A DNA stretch of 64,000 nucleotides from an uncultured Eubacteriales bacterium (GCA_900079765.1 LT599017.1:3541879-3605878), one strand, 5' to 3'; shown: positions 1-13,459, counted from the first letter of the stretch. Notes: generated by a model not told the origin, from the sequence alone. Program-made: numbers and translations.

Positions 1-2799
<2,799 letters not shown>

Positions 2800-2803
<4 letters not shown>

Positions 2804-4662
2804 AACCTTTTTCCTCCTTTAGTTTTTCTCCACTGAATATAGTTTCGTAGGCTTCCTGTCATATCGTGTAAGCAGCCTGGATTGCTTTTCAGTGTACAAG
2901 ATACAGTAAATTGGGGGGCCAGAACGATCTCCTCTACTTCTTGATAAATGTTCCGGCACAAATCAGGGTGATAATCGGCAATTGTAAGCAGCGCGCGAAC
3001 CAGATGACTGACATATTGGAATCGATAATCCTGCATATGCCCGATAAATTTATCGAAACGAACACTGTCATTAATAAAGGTTTCGTTTTGCTGCAACATC
3101 TGTAGCAGCGGTTCACTTGCCGCGGCACTGTGAAGCCTTCCCAATGCATAAACGGCGCTGATCCCTCTTAAGGAATTGTACGATTTGCTGGTTTGCGGCA
3201 GATAGCAGTCTCTTCGCTGTGCCGTTTCGATCAAAACCGAAAGACCTGAATCATCCCCGCACAAAGCCAATACCAAAGCGCTGTTCACCTTCAAATTATT
3301 GTTATCTTCGGTCAGCCAGCTTTTTAAAGCCTCTATGATCCGCATCTGCCATGCGGCCAGCATCGCAAAACCTGGACTATTGGATAATAGGCCCTTGCGG
3401 ATCTGCTGCGTTGTTGAATCAAAACGGGTAATCTGTTCGCGCTCAGGCGGGGGATTGTCTCTTAATACATAATGATTTCGTATAGAAAGGCAGTTCGTTT
3501 GAGAAAGCCTATCCTTCAATGCCTGGTACGGCACATCCTGCAGCGGAAGCCCCAGGTAAAGGGCCTCTTCCACAACTGCGGCTGCCGCTTCGCCGGATTT
3601 TTGACAGTCGCGCATCATTCGCGTATGCGAAGCCATGTCATGATCCAGCGATAAAATCCGCCCCGCTGCGATCACATTGTCCAGTGCGTTTGGAATCATC
3701 ACGTCCTTATCGATTGGTACCGAAACCAGGGTGGACCACATACTAAGCCCAACAACCCAATCGCACAGAGTCTGGCTTTCAAATGCCATATCCTTCACAT
3801 GGTTATCAATGTTGGCACTCGAGAAAAACAACGGCTCTAAAGTTTCCTGGTTTTTTATTACCTGGTCCATGCGCAGTTGCCGGATCCCGTCTATGGCAAA
3901 TCCCTCTCGAACCCCCAGCAGAGGGGACATTCCCATCGTGATTTGACCATTCTGCCAGGTACTGTAAACGGGATTGTTCAGTGAAGTAACGATGTGGTTG
4001 GCATATTCTTCAGCTAGCTCCTGGCGAACATAACCCGCGTCTATGTTATCAAAATTCATGCGGCAAGTGCCTTTTTCGAAAAACAGCCGCACATTGGAAA
4101 ACGGCTGTGACAGGCCATCAAATTCTCTGCCATTCTTTTTGGCTGATCCAGCCATTCTGCACAGGGCCGCCTCGGCTGTGGCGTCAATAAAGTAATCGGC
4201 GGAAACTTCTTTCAGCCCAAAAGGGGTAAGGTACTGAATGCCCGCTATAGTTCTTCCATCCACATATACGCCGGTCAAAGCGGAATCAAAGCTGACTTGA
4301 CAGTTTGTATCCTCCAATTCCTGTTCATACACGCACATACGTATCAGCGGGTGAGACCCAAACACATCCGGAAGGCGATACTGCTTTTTTTGTTGTTCGA
4401 TTCGTTCATCGTACGCTTCATAGATCCCGCCGGGAGACCCCTGATAATAATGGAACATAGCCCCGCTGTGTACACCGCCCAAGAAATTCAGCTTTTCTAC
4501 GATCAGAACATGCCGCCCTTTTTTAGCAAGGTAGATCGCCGCGATGCTCCCGGCAGTACCGCCCCCGAGAACGACCGCGTCAAAATGTTTAGTAAAAGAG
4601 ATCTTATCTCGTTGTTCCTTAGCAATTTCTCCGTGTTCGAGAACCTGTTGAAACATCAGCAT
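2800..4662 (-). CDS. FAD-dependent oxidoreductase (FAD_oxidored type) with HEAT-like C-terminal region
   Basis: This 620-residue protein has a Rossmann nucleotide-binding motif GGGTAGS at residues 33-39, followed by an acidic strand end in HVLIVEK. The second family motif YFIDATAE is at 157-164. Both are typical of the FAD-dependent oxidoreductase family with a succinate-dehydrogenase-like fold. The C-terminal third (about 440-620) is helical and contains repeated ALxLCGDDSGLSVLI and ISAVYALGRLHSAAASEPLLQ units resembling HEAT repeats. No signal peptide is visible, so it is probably cytoplasmic. It overlaps the upstream gene by 7 bases and the PTS gene by 4. The substrate is unknown; in this operon it may act on the imported glucoside or its aglycone (inference). 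Confidence 0.8.
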
Positions 4663-5456
4663 AGGTGATCCCTCCAGAATTGTTCCCCACGTTCCATAGC
4701 ATGCAGTAGATCATCCGATAAGCAGGAACACAAAATAAAACCATTTGAATTAGAAAGAACAGACGACTGCTTACCCCTGACGCATATCCGATCCGCAGCT
4801 TTCAGCAAAAGATCTTTGCTGTCGGTTCGCGTGCAAGAAAACAGCGCGAGGGCTTGTTTTCGCAATTGCGGATATGATAGTTCCGCGTCTGCCGGCATTT
4901 CCAGAATGTAATATCCCCCAGCTGCAAAGTCATGAATATTGGCGCAAGGGCAGATCACACGATCCTGGCCGGCCTTCCAGATCAGAAGGTTCAAACTTTC
5001 GGTTACACTTCCATCGGCGGCCTGCTTTGCAAAAAATTCGGTAGTGTCTACATAATTTTCCGCCTGTATGTGATAGATCTCATCCCGGCAGATGCCTGTA
5101 AGCGTGAAGTGATCCACATTTCGCTGACGGGATAGGATCGAAAAATCGAACAATATCTGTAATCTCTGACTTTCCGCGTATCTGCCTAGAGCGGGCATCC
5201 ATTCGGTGATGGCGAGCTGCCCATCCTGAACAAGCGCTGGGGACTGTTTCATGCAGGCCCAGAATTTGCGGGCGGTCTCTCCCTGTATCCCCCTTTCCGG
5301 CATGGGGTCGGCCCGCATGCTGGCAAAAAAATCACTTGCCAGCTGGTTTCCCCGATCTACAATAAGTGTTCCCTCGGGATCACATGAAGCAATTGCCATT
5401 CCAGCCATGGTCGCACCATTCACAATGGTTTTATATTTTTTCAAATTTTTGAACAC
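4656..5456 (-). CDS. Divergent, shortened FAD-oxidoreductase-like protein
   Basis: This 266-residue protein is the first gene of the operon, with a good promoter just upstream. It has no obvious family match, but it parallels the next protein. NGATMAGMAIA (13-23) sits where the oxidoreductase has GGGTAGSIAAI. GTLIVDRG matches the second strand. YVDTTEFF (135-142) aligns with YFIDATAE, and the stretch leading into it has the same strand pattern. The glycine-rich loop is degraded, lacking GxGxxG, so it may not bind FAD tightly. I read it as a diverged, truncated paralogue, perhaps a partner subunit of the 620-residue enzyme. An independent hypothetical protein remains possible. Confidence 0.6.
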   Translation of the reverse strand: MFKNLKKYKTIVNGATMAGMAIASCDPEGTLIVDRGNQLASDFFASMRADPMPERGIQGETARKFWACMKQSPALVQDGQLAITEWMPALGRYAESQRLQILFDFSILSRQRNVDHFTLTGICRDEIYHIQAENYVDTTEFFAKQAADGSVTESLNLLIWKAGQDRVICPCANIHDFAAGGYYILEMPADAELSYPQLRKQALALFSCTRTDSKDLLLKAADRICVRGKQSSVLSNSNGFILCSCLSDDLLHAMERGEQFWRDHLC

Positions 5457-5486
5457 CTCTCTATATCGTTGCGTTTCTGTTGCAAT

Positions 5487-5515
5487 ATTATAGAAATTTT
5501 ACTAGTGTACTACAA
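5487..5515 (-). promoter_or_regulatory. Promoter of the oxidoreductase-PTS-GH1 operon
   Basis: On the minus strand a TTGTAG -35 box (5510-5515) is separated by 17 bases from a perfect TATAAT -10 box (5487-5492). It lies about 30 bases upstream of the first operon gene. Confidence 0.7.
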
Positions 5516-5519
5516 CACT
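5504..5519. promoter_or_regulatory. Inverted repeat over the -35 box, candidate RpiR operator
   Basis: AGTGTACTACAACACT has 5-bp perfect arms (AGTGT/ACACT) and covers the -35 box of the operon promoter, where a repressor would block polymerase. The 7-mer GTACACT, present here on the minus strand, recurs at 6641-6647 just upstream of the RpiR-type gene, which fits autoregulation by the same protein. Confidence 0.45.
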
Positions 5520-5689
5520 TTTAAACCAGCTTGTTCCTTATCTCACAAGTCGGGATTTATCCCTTTATTCGTGATTTATCACAAAAGGTTTGAGGAACGA
5601 AAGCAGTGATTGCGCTAAGAGCTGATTCGGGAGCGGCTGCAGGTATGTTTTTTTATGTGAGAGCGTATTGCCCCGCACGCAGATTTATA

Positions 5690-5719
5690 AAAAAGCAGAT
5701 CCCGAAGGATCTGCTTTTT
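5690..5719. terminator. Intrinsic terminator after the RpiR gene
   Basis: A perfect 13-bp stem (AAAAAGCAGATCC) with a CGAA loop and T/A tracts on both sides can stop transcription in either direction. It lies 59 bases downstream of the regulator's stop codon. Confidence 0.85.
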
Positions 5720-5777
5720 CAATCGATATCTTTCCGTTGACCAGACGCAGCTTATGAAAGCGGCTGAACAGATGCGA

Positions 5778-6602
5778 TCATTTCTCCGATTTGGCGTCGC
5801 CAGGAAGCTCAAGCAGCGCTTTTTCTGGTTCTGCAAGCATATTGGTTCGATACTGCTGATACTGTAAAAACAATGTCTCAATGGCAATAAAATATCCAAC
5901 AGCAGACTCGATCCGATAGCCGTGATACTCTGAATAAAATTGAAAGTCCATCGTATGCACATAGATATTTTCATCGCAGATCGAGGCCAGTGAATTGTCC
6001 TTTAGGCGGGTGATCGAAATCACAGGAACATTTCTTGCGCAAAGATTCCGTGCGAACTCCAATGCGGCCGGTGTTTCGCCGCTAAAAGAAATGATAAAAA
6101 CCAGATCTTGGGGGGTAACATTTTTCAGTAGGAATGAGAGTTCTCCCTCGCCCTGTATGCTTATGATATAATCACCGCTGCACTGGAACAGCCGCCGCAT
6201 TTCTCGAAGAACGTTGTTTTGCATATTACCCGTGCCATAGGCGAAAATATGCCTGGCATTGTAGATCATCTGGTTGATCTTGGTAAAATCTTTGTTTTGC
6301 ATCTCGGTAACGATCTGGTGATAGAGTAAAATCAGATCTTTAGGATTGCTGATGTAATTCGCAGACTTCTGCTGATAGTCCAGTTTCAATAACGTCTTTA
6401 ATTCCGCGTAACCACTTAATGTAAGTTTCTGCGCAAAGCGCAATACCGTTGTGCGTGATACATTACAGACATCCGCCAACTCATAGATGGTGTAATCACA
6501 GCAGGCTTTTCGATGGGTTGAAATATATTTCCAGATGATAAGATCAGTTTCTTTCAGTTTATGATAATTCTTATTGACAAGCTCCTCAATTGCGATAACC
6601 AT
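5778..6602 (-). CDS. RpiR/MurR-family transcriptional regulator
   Basis: A 274-residue regulator with the classic two-domain layout. An N-terminal winged HTH (about 1-77) contains TIYELADVCNVSRTTVLRFAQKLTLSGY. A SIS sugar-phosphate-binding domain (about 110-245) contains FAYGTGNMQ and FIISFSGETPAALEFA. RpiR proteins sense phosphosugars and usually control adjacent PTS and glycosidase genes. The position upstream of the PTS operon and the inverted repeat at 5504-5519 make local control likely. The ATG at 6602 is preceded by a GGGGGA ribosome binding site. It has its own terminator, so it is transcribed separately from the operon. Confidence 0.9.
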   Translation of the reverse strand: MVIAIEELVNKNYHKLKETDLIIWKYISTHRKACCDYTIYELADVCNVSRTTVLRFAQKLTLSGYAELKTLLKLDYQQKSANYISNPKDLILLYHQIVTEMQNKDFTKINQMIYNARHIFAYGTGNMQNNVLREMRRLFQCSGDYIISIQGEGELSFLLKNVTPQDLVFIISFSGETPAALEFARNLCARNVPVISITRLKDNSLASICDENIYVHTMDFQFYSEYHGYRIESAVGYFIAIETLFLQYQQYRTNMLAEPEKALLELPGDAKSEK

Positions 6603-7001
6603 CGTTGTATTCCCCCATCGGACCAGTACGGATCATACTTGTACACTATCAATGTCCGCCTGAATTTTGGAAGCTGTGCAGAGTTTGGTACCGGCGAGGG
6701 TCTGCCACCTCCGATTCAAAACAATATAGAACTACGCCAGGGCGAAACAAACACATAATATTATAAGCCTTTTTTGGCAAAAAGCAAAAGCTTTCAGAAA
6801 CTATACGCATTACTTTCAAGCAGTATAACTAACCAGACAAGACCATCTGGGGATGAAGCGCTTCCAGGGGAAATGCTAAGGGCTGTTTAATCAACGCATC
6901 CCGGCTCCTTGAGATAAGACAGAGGACGAGCGGTCTTTTATTCTTTCCCTCTTTGCCCATAGCGGGGCTCTCTCCTATTGCAATTAGCAGGAACAGATAA
7001 T
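6603..7001. other. Intergenic stretch without a supported gene
   Basis: About 400 AT-richer bases between the RpiR regulator and the tRNA terminator. A 7-base match to the operon operator (GTACACT, 6641-6647) lies near the regulator start. A minus-strand frame at 6829-7074 runs into the tRNA gene and has no recognisable domain, so it is not called. Composition changes from AT-richer to GC-rich across this stretch and the tRNA beside it. Confidence 0.5.
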
Positions 7002-7039
7002 AAAAGGTCCTGAAAACAGAGTCATTTCCAGAACCTTTT
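7002..7039 (-). terminator. Terminator downstream of tRNA-Arg
   Basis: On the minus strand AAAAGGTTCTG pairs with CAGGACCTTTT (one G-T pair) around a 16-base loop. The stem ends in TTTT followed by ATTATC, directly after the tRNA CCA end. Confidence 0.6.
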
Positions 7040-7115
7040 GGCACGCCTGAAGGGAATCGAACCCCCAGCCTCACCCTTAGGAGGGGTGCGCTCTATCCTA
7101 TTGAGCTACAGGCGC
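7039..7115 (-). tRNA. tRNA-Arg (anticodon CCT)
   Basis: A complete cloverleaf can be drawn on the minus strand. The acceptor arms are GCGCCTG/CAGGCGT, the D arm is GCTC...GAGC, and the anticodon arm is CACCC-CTCCTAA-GGGTG, placing anticodon CCT at 7081-7079. The T arm has TTCGATT in the loop. The 3' CCA is encoded at 7041-7039. The gene reads AGG codons. Its 3' end faces the AT-richer sugar operon, the usual orientation for an island integrated at a tRNA, although no att duplicate is visible in the window. Confidence 0.95.
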
Positions 7116-7139
7116 GTATTGAATTGTCTGCTTTTTGCT

Positions 7140-7293
7140 TAATAACCGGAGGGATGCCATCGCATGTTTAGGAAATGGGCCCTCTGTCCTGGCGAGGTAC
7201 AGAAACACGTAGGACCACAGTCCGTGTTGATGGCACAGCTCTCTCCGCTGCGCTGGGCTTTATCCCTATTTATGCAAAGAGGAATGCGGCGCA
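7140..7293 (-). ncRNA. Candidate structured RNA upstream of tRNA-Arg (family unknown)
   Basis: A strong minus-strand promoter (7300-7328) fires into a gene-free stretch that folds well. The closing helix pairs GCAT (7272-7275) with 7162-7165, TAGGGA (7263-7268) with 7169-7175, and GCCC (7255-7258) with 7279-side partner GGGC at 7179-7182. Inside are three hairpins: GCGCAGC/GCTGTGC, ACAC-GGAC/GTCC-GTGT and TCTGT/ACAGA with an inner CCT/AGG. No terminator appears before the tRNA at 7115, so the transcript may continue into the tRNA and be released by RNase P. It does not show SRP, tmRNA or RNase P signatures; a 6S-like RNA or an unusual tRNA leader are alternatives. Confidence 0.45.
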
Positions 7294-7299
7294 AGCTTT

Positions 7300-7328
7300 A
7301 TTGTACCCTAAGCTTTCACCCCTGTCAA
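7300..7328 (-). promoter_or_regulatory. Near-consensus promoter for the structured RNA / tRNA-Arg
   Basis: The -35 box TTGACA (7323-7328) and the -10 box TACAAT (7300-7305) are 17 bases apart on the minus strand. No protein gene follows before the tRNA. Confidence 0.8.
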
Positions 7329-7338
7329 CGAAAAAAAG

Positions 7339-7367
7339 TTGCGTTTTATAGCATAGTGGGGTATAAT
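7339..7367 (+). promoter_or_regulatory. typA promoter
   Basis: TTGCGT (7339-7344), a 17-base spacer and TATAAT (7362-7367) lie about 57 bases upstream of the typA start. It is arranged back to back with the minus-strand RNA promoter. Confidence 0.7.
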
Positions 7368-7424
7368 ACAGGGTCGAGTTTTTGAAACAAGCCTTGTGAA
7401 AGAAAGATTTGAGGTGCATCCCCT

Positions 7425-9248
<1,824 letters not shown>

Positions 9249-9250
9249 AC

Positions 9251-9309
9251 GAAAATAGAAAACAGTCTGTATTCTACGCAGCGTAGAATACAGACCGTTT
9301 TCTATTTTC
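9251..9309. terminator. Bidirectional terminator between typA and mnmG
   Basis: A long near-perfect stem runs from GAAAATAGAAAAC to GTTTTCTATTTTC, with GTCTGTATTCTACG/CGTAGAATACAGAC inside. A/T tracts flank it on both strands. The mnmG stop codon lies inside the right arm. Confidence 0.9.
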
Positions 9310-11110
9310 GCTCCAAGTACACCATCAGCGCCCCGATGTCAGCGGGAGAAACACCGGAAATCCGGCCTGCTTGGCCCAAGCTGAGGGGGCGTATCTTGTC
9401 CAGCTTCTGCCGGGCCTCGATGCGCAGTCCCAAGAGTCCGAGGTAGTCGATATCCGGAGGGAGGGGGCGGCTCTCCAACCGACGCATCTCCTCCACCTGG
9501 CGGAGCTGGCGGTCAATGTACCCCCGGTACTTCACCTCGATCTCCACCGCCTCGGCCACCGCAGCAGACAGTGGCGGACGGTTGAGGTCCAGGTGGGCCA
9601 GTGCCTCGTAGCTATTCTCCGGACGGCGTAGGAGGTCGACGAGCCGCCCCTGGCCGGTACCGGTATGCTCCAGGCGCTTGATTTCCCGCTCTACGGCGGC
9701 ATACTTTTCCAGCACAGCGCGGTAGCGTTCGTCGCTCACCAGCCCTGCCTCATGGCCCAGGGGGGCAAGTCGCTGGTCGGCGTTATCTTGGCGGCAGAGG
9801 AGGCGGTACTCGGTGCGGGAGGTCATCATTCGGTAGGGCTCGCTGGTGCCCTTGGTTACCAGGTCGTCGATAAGGACGCCGATGTACCCCTGCTCCCGGC
9901 CAATGATCATGGGCGGGCGGCCCAGCAGCTTGAGGGCCGCGTTTACCCCCGCCACCAGCCCCTGGGCGGCGGCCTCCTCATAGCCGGAGGAGCCGTTGAA
10001 CTGCCCCGCGCCATAAAGCCCTTTTACTTGCTTGTGCTCCAAGGTGGGGAGGAGCTCGGTGGCATCCAGGCAGTCGTACTCGATGGCATAGGCACAGCGC
10101 GTCATCTCGGCATGCTCCAAGCCGGGGATTGTACGAAGAATCTCGCCCTGTACCTCCTCAGGAAGGGAGGAGGAGAGGCCCTGGACGTACAACTCCTCAG
10201 TGTCCATGCCCATGGGCTCGATAAAAAGCTGGTGCCGGGACTTGTCCGCGAAACGGACCACCTTGTCCTCGATGGAGGGGCAGTACCGTGGGCCCACTCC
10301 CTCGATCACCCCGGAGAAGAGGGGGGAACGGTGAAGGTTTGCCCGGATGACGGCGTGGGTGGCCTCGTTGGTGTAAGTAAGGTAACAGACCGCCTTGTTC
10401 TCGGGCGGCGTCTCGGTCTCAAAGGAGAAGGGCACAACTATTTCATCCCCAGGCTGGACTTCCATTTTGGAGAAGTCCACGCTGCGGCGGTTGACCCGGG
10501 GGGGCGTGCCCGTCTTGAACCTGCGGAGGGTGAGCCCCAGGGCTTGGAGGCTCTCGGTGAGGGGAAGGGCGGGAGCTAGGCCGTCGGGCCCGGACTGGCG
10601 CATCACGTCCCCCACAATGGTACGGCCCCCCAGATAGGTGCCCGAGGCGATAATGGCGGCCCGGACCGCGTAGACGGCCCCGGTGGCGGTCTTTACGCCG
10701 GAGACGGTACCGTTCTCCGTCAGTACCTCCACAATCTCGGCCTGCTTGATCCAAAGGTTTTCCTGAAGTTCCAGGGTGTGTTTCATCAGTTTCTGGTATT
10801 CCCGCCGGTCGGCCTGGGCCCGGAGGGACCAGACGGCAGGCCCTTTGCTGCGGCTCAGTACCCGGTATTGGATGCAGGCCTTATCAGCGCATTTGGCCAT
10901 CTCGCCGCCCAGGGCGTCAATCTCCCGGACCAGATGGCCCTTACCTGTACCGCCTATGGAGGGGTTGCAGGGTAGGTTGCCCACCGCGTCCAGGTTCACG
11001 GTGAAACAGAGGGTCTTCAGCCCTAGCCGCGCTCCGGCCAATGCCGCCTCGATGCCCGCGTGGCCCGCCCCGATGACGGCAAGGTCGTATGTTCCGGCAA
11101 AGTAGTCCAT
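9302..11110 (-). CDS. mnmG: tRNA uridine-5-carboxymethylaminomethyl modification enzyme MnmG (GidA)
   Basis: A 602-residue FAD enzyme that, with MnmE, installs cmnm5 groups on the wobble uridine of certain tRNAs. Visible features are the FAD-binding motif [12 protein letters not shown] near residue 11, the family signatures [11 protein letters not shown] and [10 protein letters not shown], and the C-terminal helical MnmE-binding domain ending near [18 protein letters not shown]. In most Firmicutes mnmE, mnmG and rsmG follow jag near the origin. Here mnmG stands alone about 36 kb to the other side of dnaA, and no mnmE is seen in the window. Its ATG is at 11110. Confidence 0.97.
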   Translation of the reverse strand: MDYFAGTYDLAVIGAGHAGIEAALAGARLGLKTLCFTVNLDAVGNLPCNPSIGGTGKGHLVREIDALGGEMAKCADKACIQYRVLSRSKGPAVWSLRAQADRREYQKLMKHTLELQENLWIKQAEIVEVLTENGTVSGVKTATGAVYAVRAAIIASGTYLGGRTIVGDVMRQSGPDGLAPALPLTESLQALGLTLRRFKTGTPPRVNRRSVDFSKMEVQPGDEIVVPFSFETETPPENKAVCYLTYTNEATHAVIRANLHRSPLFSGVIEGVGPRYCPSIEDKVVRFADKSRHQLFIEPMGMDTEELYVQGLSSSLPEEVQGEILRTIPGLEHAEMTRCAYAIEYDCLDATELLPTLEHKQVKGLYGAGQFNGSSGYEEAAAQGLVAGVNAALKLLGRPPMIIGREQGYIGVLIDDLVTKGTSEPYRMMTSRTEYRLLCRQDNADQRLAPLGHEAGLVSDERYRAVLEKYAAVEREIKRLEHTGTGQGRLVDLLRRPENSYEALAHLDLNRPPLSAAVAEAVEIEVKYRGYIDRQLRQVEEMRRLESRPLPPDIDYLGLLGLRIEARQKLDKIRPLSLGQAGRISGVSPADIGALMVYLERK

Positions 11111-11257
11111 AGAGATTCCTCGATTTGGGTGGGATTTTTCAGAAAGTAGAGAGACCGCGGCGGGGGCAGGCTCGGCCTTATTGGGAAATTCAGCGTTTTT
11201 CCATACGCAATGAAATGGCGGACGTACAATATGCAGGGGGTGTGGCCCCCTCTTTAT

Positions 11258-12115
11258 TTACCCGGCGCTCAACACAATGACTGGCAGGTGGGGGCGGTTA
11301 AAGAGGCGGAACGTATACCCCACGTTACCGAGGCCCCGGGAGACCACCATCTCCCCTCCGCCCTCCAGGGCATACCACCCGGCGGTATAGTCGGGGAAGA
11401 GCTGTCGCCGGGCGTCCACCAGCCCGTCGGTAAATGGCAGTCGGATCAGTCCGCCGTGGGCATGCCCTGCCAGGGTTAGGTCAAAGCCTGCGGCGGAGTA
11501 GGTCGCGTGGTACTCGTTCCGATGGGCCAGCACCAGCGTGTACGCCTCGCCATAGGCGGCGCGGAGCTCCTCGCCCAGGGTCTCCGGCGTCTTTTGGTCG
11601 TAGGGGCCATTGGGGTCGTCAATTCCCGCCAGGACAATGGTCTCCCCCCCACGCTCCAGGGGGAAAAACTCATTGGAGAGCACCGTCACGCCGCACTCCC
11701 GGAGGAGGGCCTTCACGGTGTACGCTTCCCGGATGGCCCACTCGTGGTTGCCGGTAACATAGTAAGTCGGGGCAATGGCGGCAAGGCCCTTCGCCAGGGG
11801 CTCTATCATGGAAAACTGCGCCGCATCATCCACCAGGTCCCCGGTAATGGCAATCAAATCAGGACTCTGTTCGGCCACCTTGCGGAGCAGGGTCTCATTC
11901 TCCGGCCCGAACTCCTTACCATGGAGGTCGGATATCTGGACCACCCGAAACCCATCAAAGGCTGCGGGGAGGGTGGAGGAGGAGAGGGTAAAAACTTCGG
12001 TCTGGATGCGGTTTTGCTGGTCAAAAAAAAACCAACCCGCCGCTAGGAGAAGCGCCAGGGCGACGAGAACAGCGCGTAAGGGGCGTCGGCGCTTGGGGCC
12101 CGTGTAATTTCCCAT
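11258..12115 (-). CDS. Membrane-anchored metallophosphoesterase (YkuE-like)
   Basis: A 285-residue calcineurin-like phosphoesterase. An N-terminal hydrophobic segment (about 14-31) after a basic patch anchors it, with the catalytic domain probably outside. All metal-binding motifs are present: DLHG, GDLVDD, GNHEW, LAHR and GHAHGG. The GHAHGG signature and overall size resemble YkuE-type enzymes linked to lipid or UDP-sugar pyrophosphate turnover; the substrate here is not known. It starts one base after the stop of the YihY-family gene and is probably cotranscribed with it. Confidence 0.88.
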   Translation of the reverse strand: MGNYTGPKRRRPLRAVLVALALLLAAGWFFFDQQNRIQTEVFTLSSSTLPAAFDGFRVVQISDLHGKEFGPENETLLRKVAEQSPDLIAITGDLVDDAAQFSMIEPLAKGLAAIAPTYYVTGNHEWAIREAYTVKALLRECGVTVLSNEFFPLERGGETIVLAGIDDPNGPYDQKTPETLGEELRAAYGEAYTLVLAHRNEYHATYSAAGFDLTLAGHAHGGLIRLPFTDGLVDARRQLFPDYTAGWYALEGGGEMVVSRGLGNVGYTFRLFNRPHLPVIVLSAG

Positions 12116-12116
12116 G

Positions 12117-13004
12117 TCAGCCCCCCAGTGATTCCGGCGGAGCGGAGTCCCGCTTGAGCTTTTTCAAATACCGCACCTTTTTTCTCCTGTACCACACGCA
12201 GTTAAAGACGTTGCCCAGCATGAGGATATTTCCGCAGAGGTACAGCCAGGCAAGCAGGATGATGACTGAGGCCAGGGACCCATACACCAGAGAGTACCGG
12301 GAGGAGAGGCCAATGAACCAGGAGAAGAGGATGGATGCGCCCACCAGCGTGATGGAAGCCAGAATTCCGCCGGTGAGGACGGGTGGCCTAGGTTTGCCCC
12401 TGGGAGCCGACACTCGGTAGACCAGCAGCACGAAGAAGAGCACCAGCGCGAAGAGGAGGAGAAAGCGCATCCACTGCCAGTCCCAAGGCAGGGAGGCGGC
12501 GTCTAGGTGAAGGAAATTTATCAACAGGCTGAAGAGCCATTCGCCCGTGAGGAGGACCACAATGGAGAGGTAGATGGTCACCAGCAGCAGTACCGAGAAC
12601 GCAAAGCTCGCCACCACTTGCCAGACTCCAGTGTAGCTGTTGCGGTCGTATAGCTCGTCCATGGTGCTCATGAGGGTGCGGAAGGCCGACGATGCGGAGA
12701 AGATAGTTACGCCCAGCCCCGCAATGAGGAGGCCGGTGGACTGATTTTCGGTAATGTAGCCCAGATAATCCCCCAGGACGCCCAAGCTCTCTGTGGGGAG
12801 AAAAGGCTCCGCCGCCAGCATGACCATGTTCACATCCAGGTGAAGGAGGCCGATGAAGGCATTGACGCAGATGAGGACGGGGAAGAAGGTGAGGATGAGA
12901 AAATAGGCCAGGGCGGCCGCGCTGCGGGCTATGCGCTTAGAGAAATAGAGCTCTACCAGCTCCAGCACGAACCGGATGGGCGGAAAGCCCAGCATGCGCC
13001 GCAT
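12117..13004 (-). CDS. YihY/BrkB-family inner-membrane protein
   Basis: A 295-residue polytopic protein with about six hydrophobic segments. Family hallmarks are RSAAALAYFLILTFFPVLIC near residue 26, the middle LYDRNSYTGVWQ segment and the late LLAWLYLCGNILMLGN segment. The family was once mislabelled ribonuclease BN; its actual function is unclear. The C-terminal tail is basic. The ATG is preceded by GGAGGGA. It probably forms a two-gene unit with the downstream phosphoesterase. Confidence 0.9.
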   Translation of the reverse strand: MRRMLGFPPIRFVLELVELYFSKRIARSAAALAYFLILTFFPVLICVNAFIGLLHLDVNMVMLAAEPFLPTESLGVLGDYLGYITENQSTGLLIAGLGVTIFSASSAFRTLMSTMDELYDRNSYTGVWQVVASFAFSVLLLVTIYLSIVVLLTGEWLFSLLINFLHLDAASLPWDWQWMRFLLLFALVLFFVLLVYRVSAPRGKPRPPVLTGGILASITLVGASILFSWFIGLSSRYSLVYGSLASVIILLAWLYLCGNILMLGNVFNCVWYRRKKVRYLKKLKRDSAPPESLGG

Positions 13005-13074
13005 CAGCGATCCCTCCTCTCTTTTTCCACATTAGCGGTGGTAGTATAGCACAAAACGCCGTCAAAGGCAAACG

Positions 13075-13104
13075 AAAAACGCCGCCCGCGGCTTGCGGAC
13101 GGCG
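13075..13104 (-). terminator. rpsT terminator
   Basis: On the minus strand GCCGTCCGC pairs with GCGGGCGGC (one mismatch) and is followed by TTTTT. Confidence 0.85.
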
Positions 13105-13127
13105 CTGTCTCGATCTCTTTCAGGCCA

Positions 13128-13391
13128 TCAAGCCAGCTTGTTGAGCTTGACGGTCATGCTGCTCTTCTTGCGAGCGGCGTTGTTCTTGTGCAGGATACCA
13201 TGGCCCACGGCCTTATCGACGGCCTTAACGGCCACCTTGTACGCGCCTTCGGCCTCGCTGCGGTTGCCCTCGGCCACAGCGGCCTCAAACTTCTTCAGGT
13301 CGGTCTTGACGGCGGACTTCGCGGAACGGTTCTGAGCGGCCTTTGCAGTGTTCACCAGGACGCGCTTCTTGGCAGACTTAATATTCGGCAA
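13128..13391 (-). CDS. rpsT: 30S ribosomal protein S20
   Basis: Starting at the TTG at 13391 gives 87 residues beginning (M)PNIKSAKKRVLV, which is the normal S20 N terminus and length. The frame can be extended upstream to 13424, but a strong GGAGGAGGTG (13399-13408) seven bases before the TTG decides the start. The protein is lysine- and alanine-rich, all helical, and binds 16S rRNA. Non-AUG starts are known for S20, where they help autoregulation. The gene is monocistronic, with its own promoter and terminator. Confidence 0.95.
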   Translation of the reverse strand: MPNIKSAKKRVLVNTAKAAQNRSAKSAVKTDLKKFEAAVAEGNRSEAEGAYKVAVKAVDKAVGHGILHKNNAARKKSSMTVKLNKLA

Positions 13392-13459
13392 ACCAAACAC
13401 CTCCTCCGATGACGATTTCAACACGCAAACTTGCGTATAGTTTGCTCATGCAGGATATT

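Larger units (their letters stand above)
5457..5777. other. Intergenic region between the regulator and the operon
   Basis: These 321 bases hold the operon promoter and operator-like repeat at the left and the regulator gene's terminator at 5690-5719. I see no credible gene between them. Confidence 0.6.

Noticed and set aside
6829..7074. A minus-strand frame between the RpiR gene and tRNA-Arg
   Set aside because: Its start lies inside the tRNA gene and the tRNA terminator, and the product has no recognisable features.
7164..7385. A plus-strand frame upstream of typA
   Set aside because: It spans the divergent promoters and the folded RNA region and has no homology features.
9665..10579. A 304-codon plus-strand frame opposite mnmG
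   Set aside because: It lies wholly inside mnmG on the other strand, has no recognisable domain, and long antisense frames are common in GC-rich genes.
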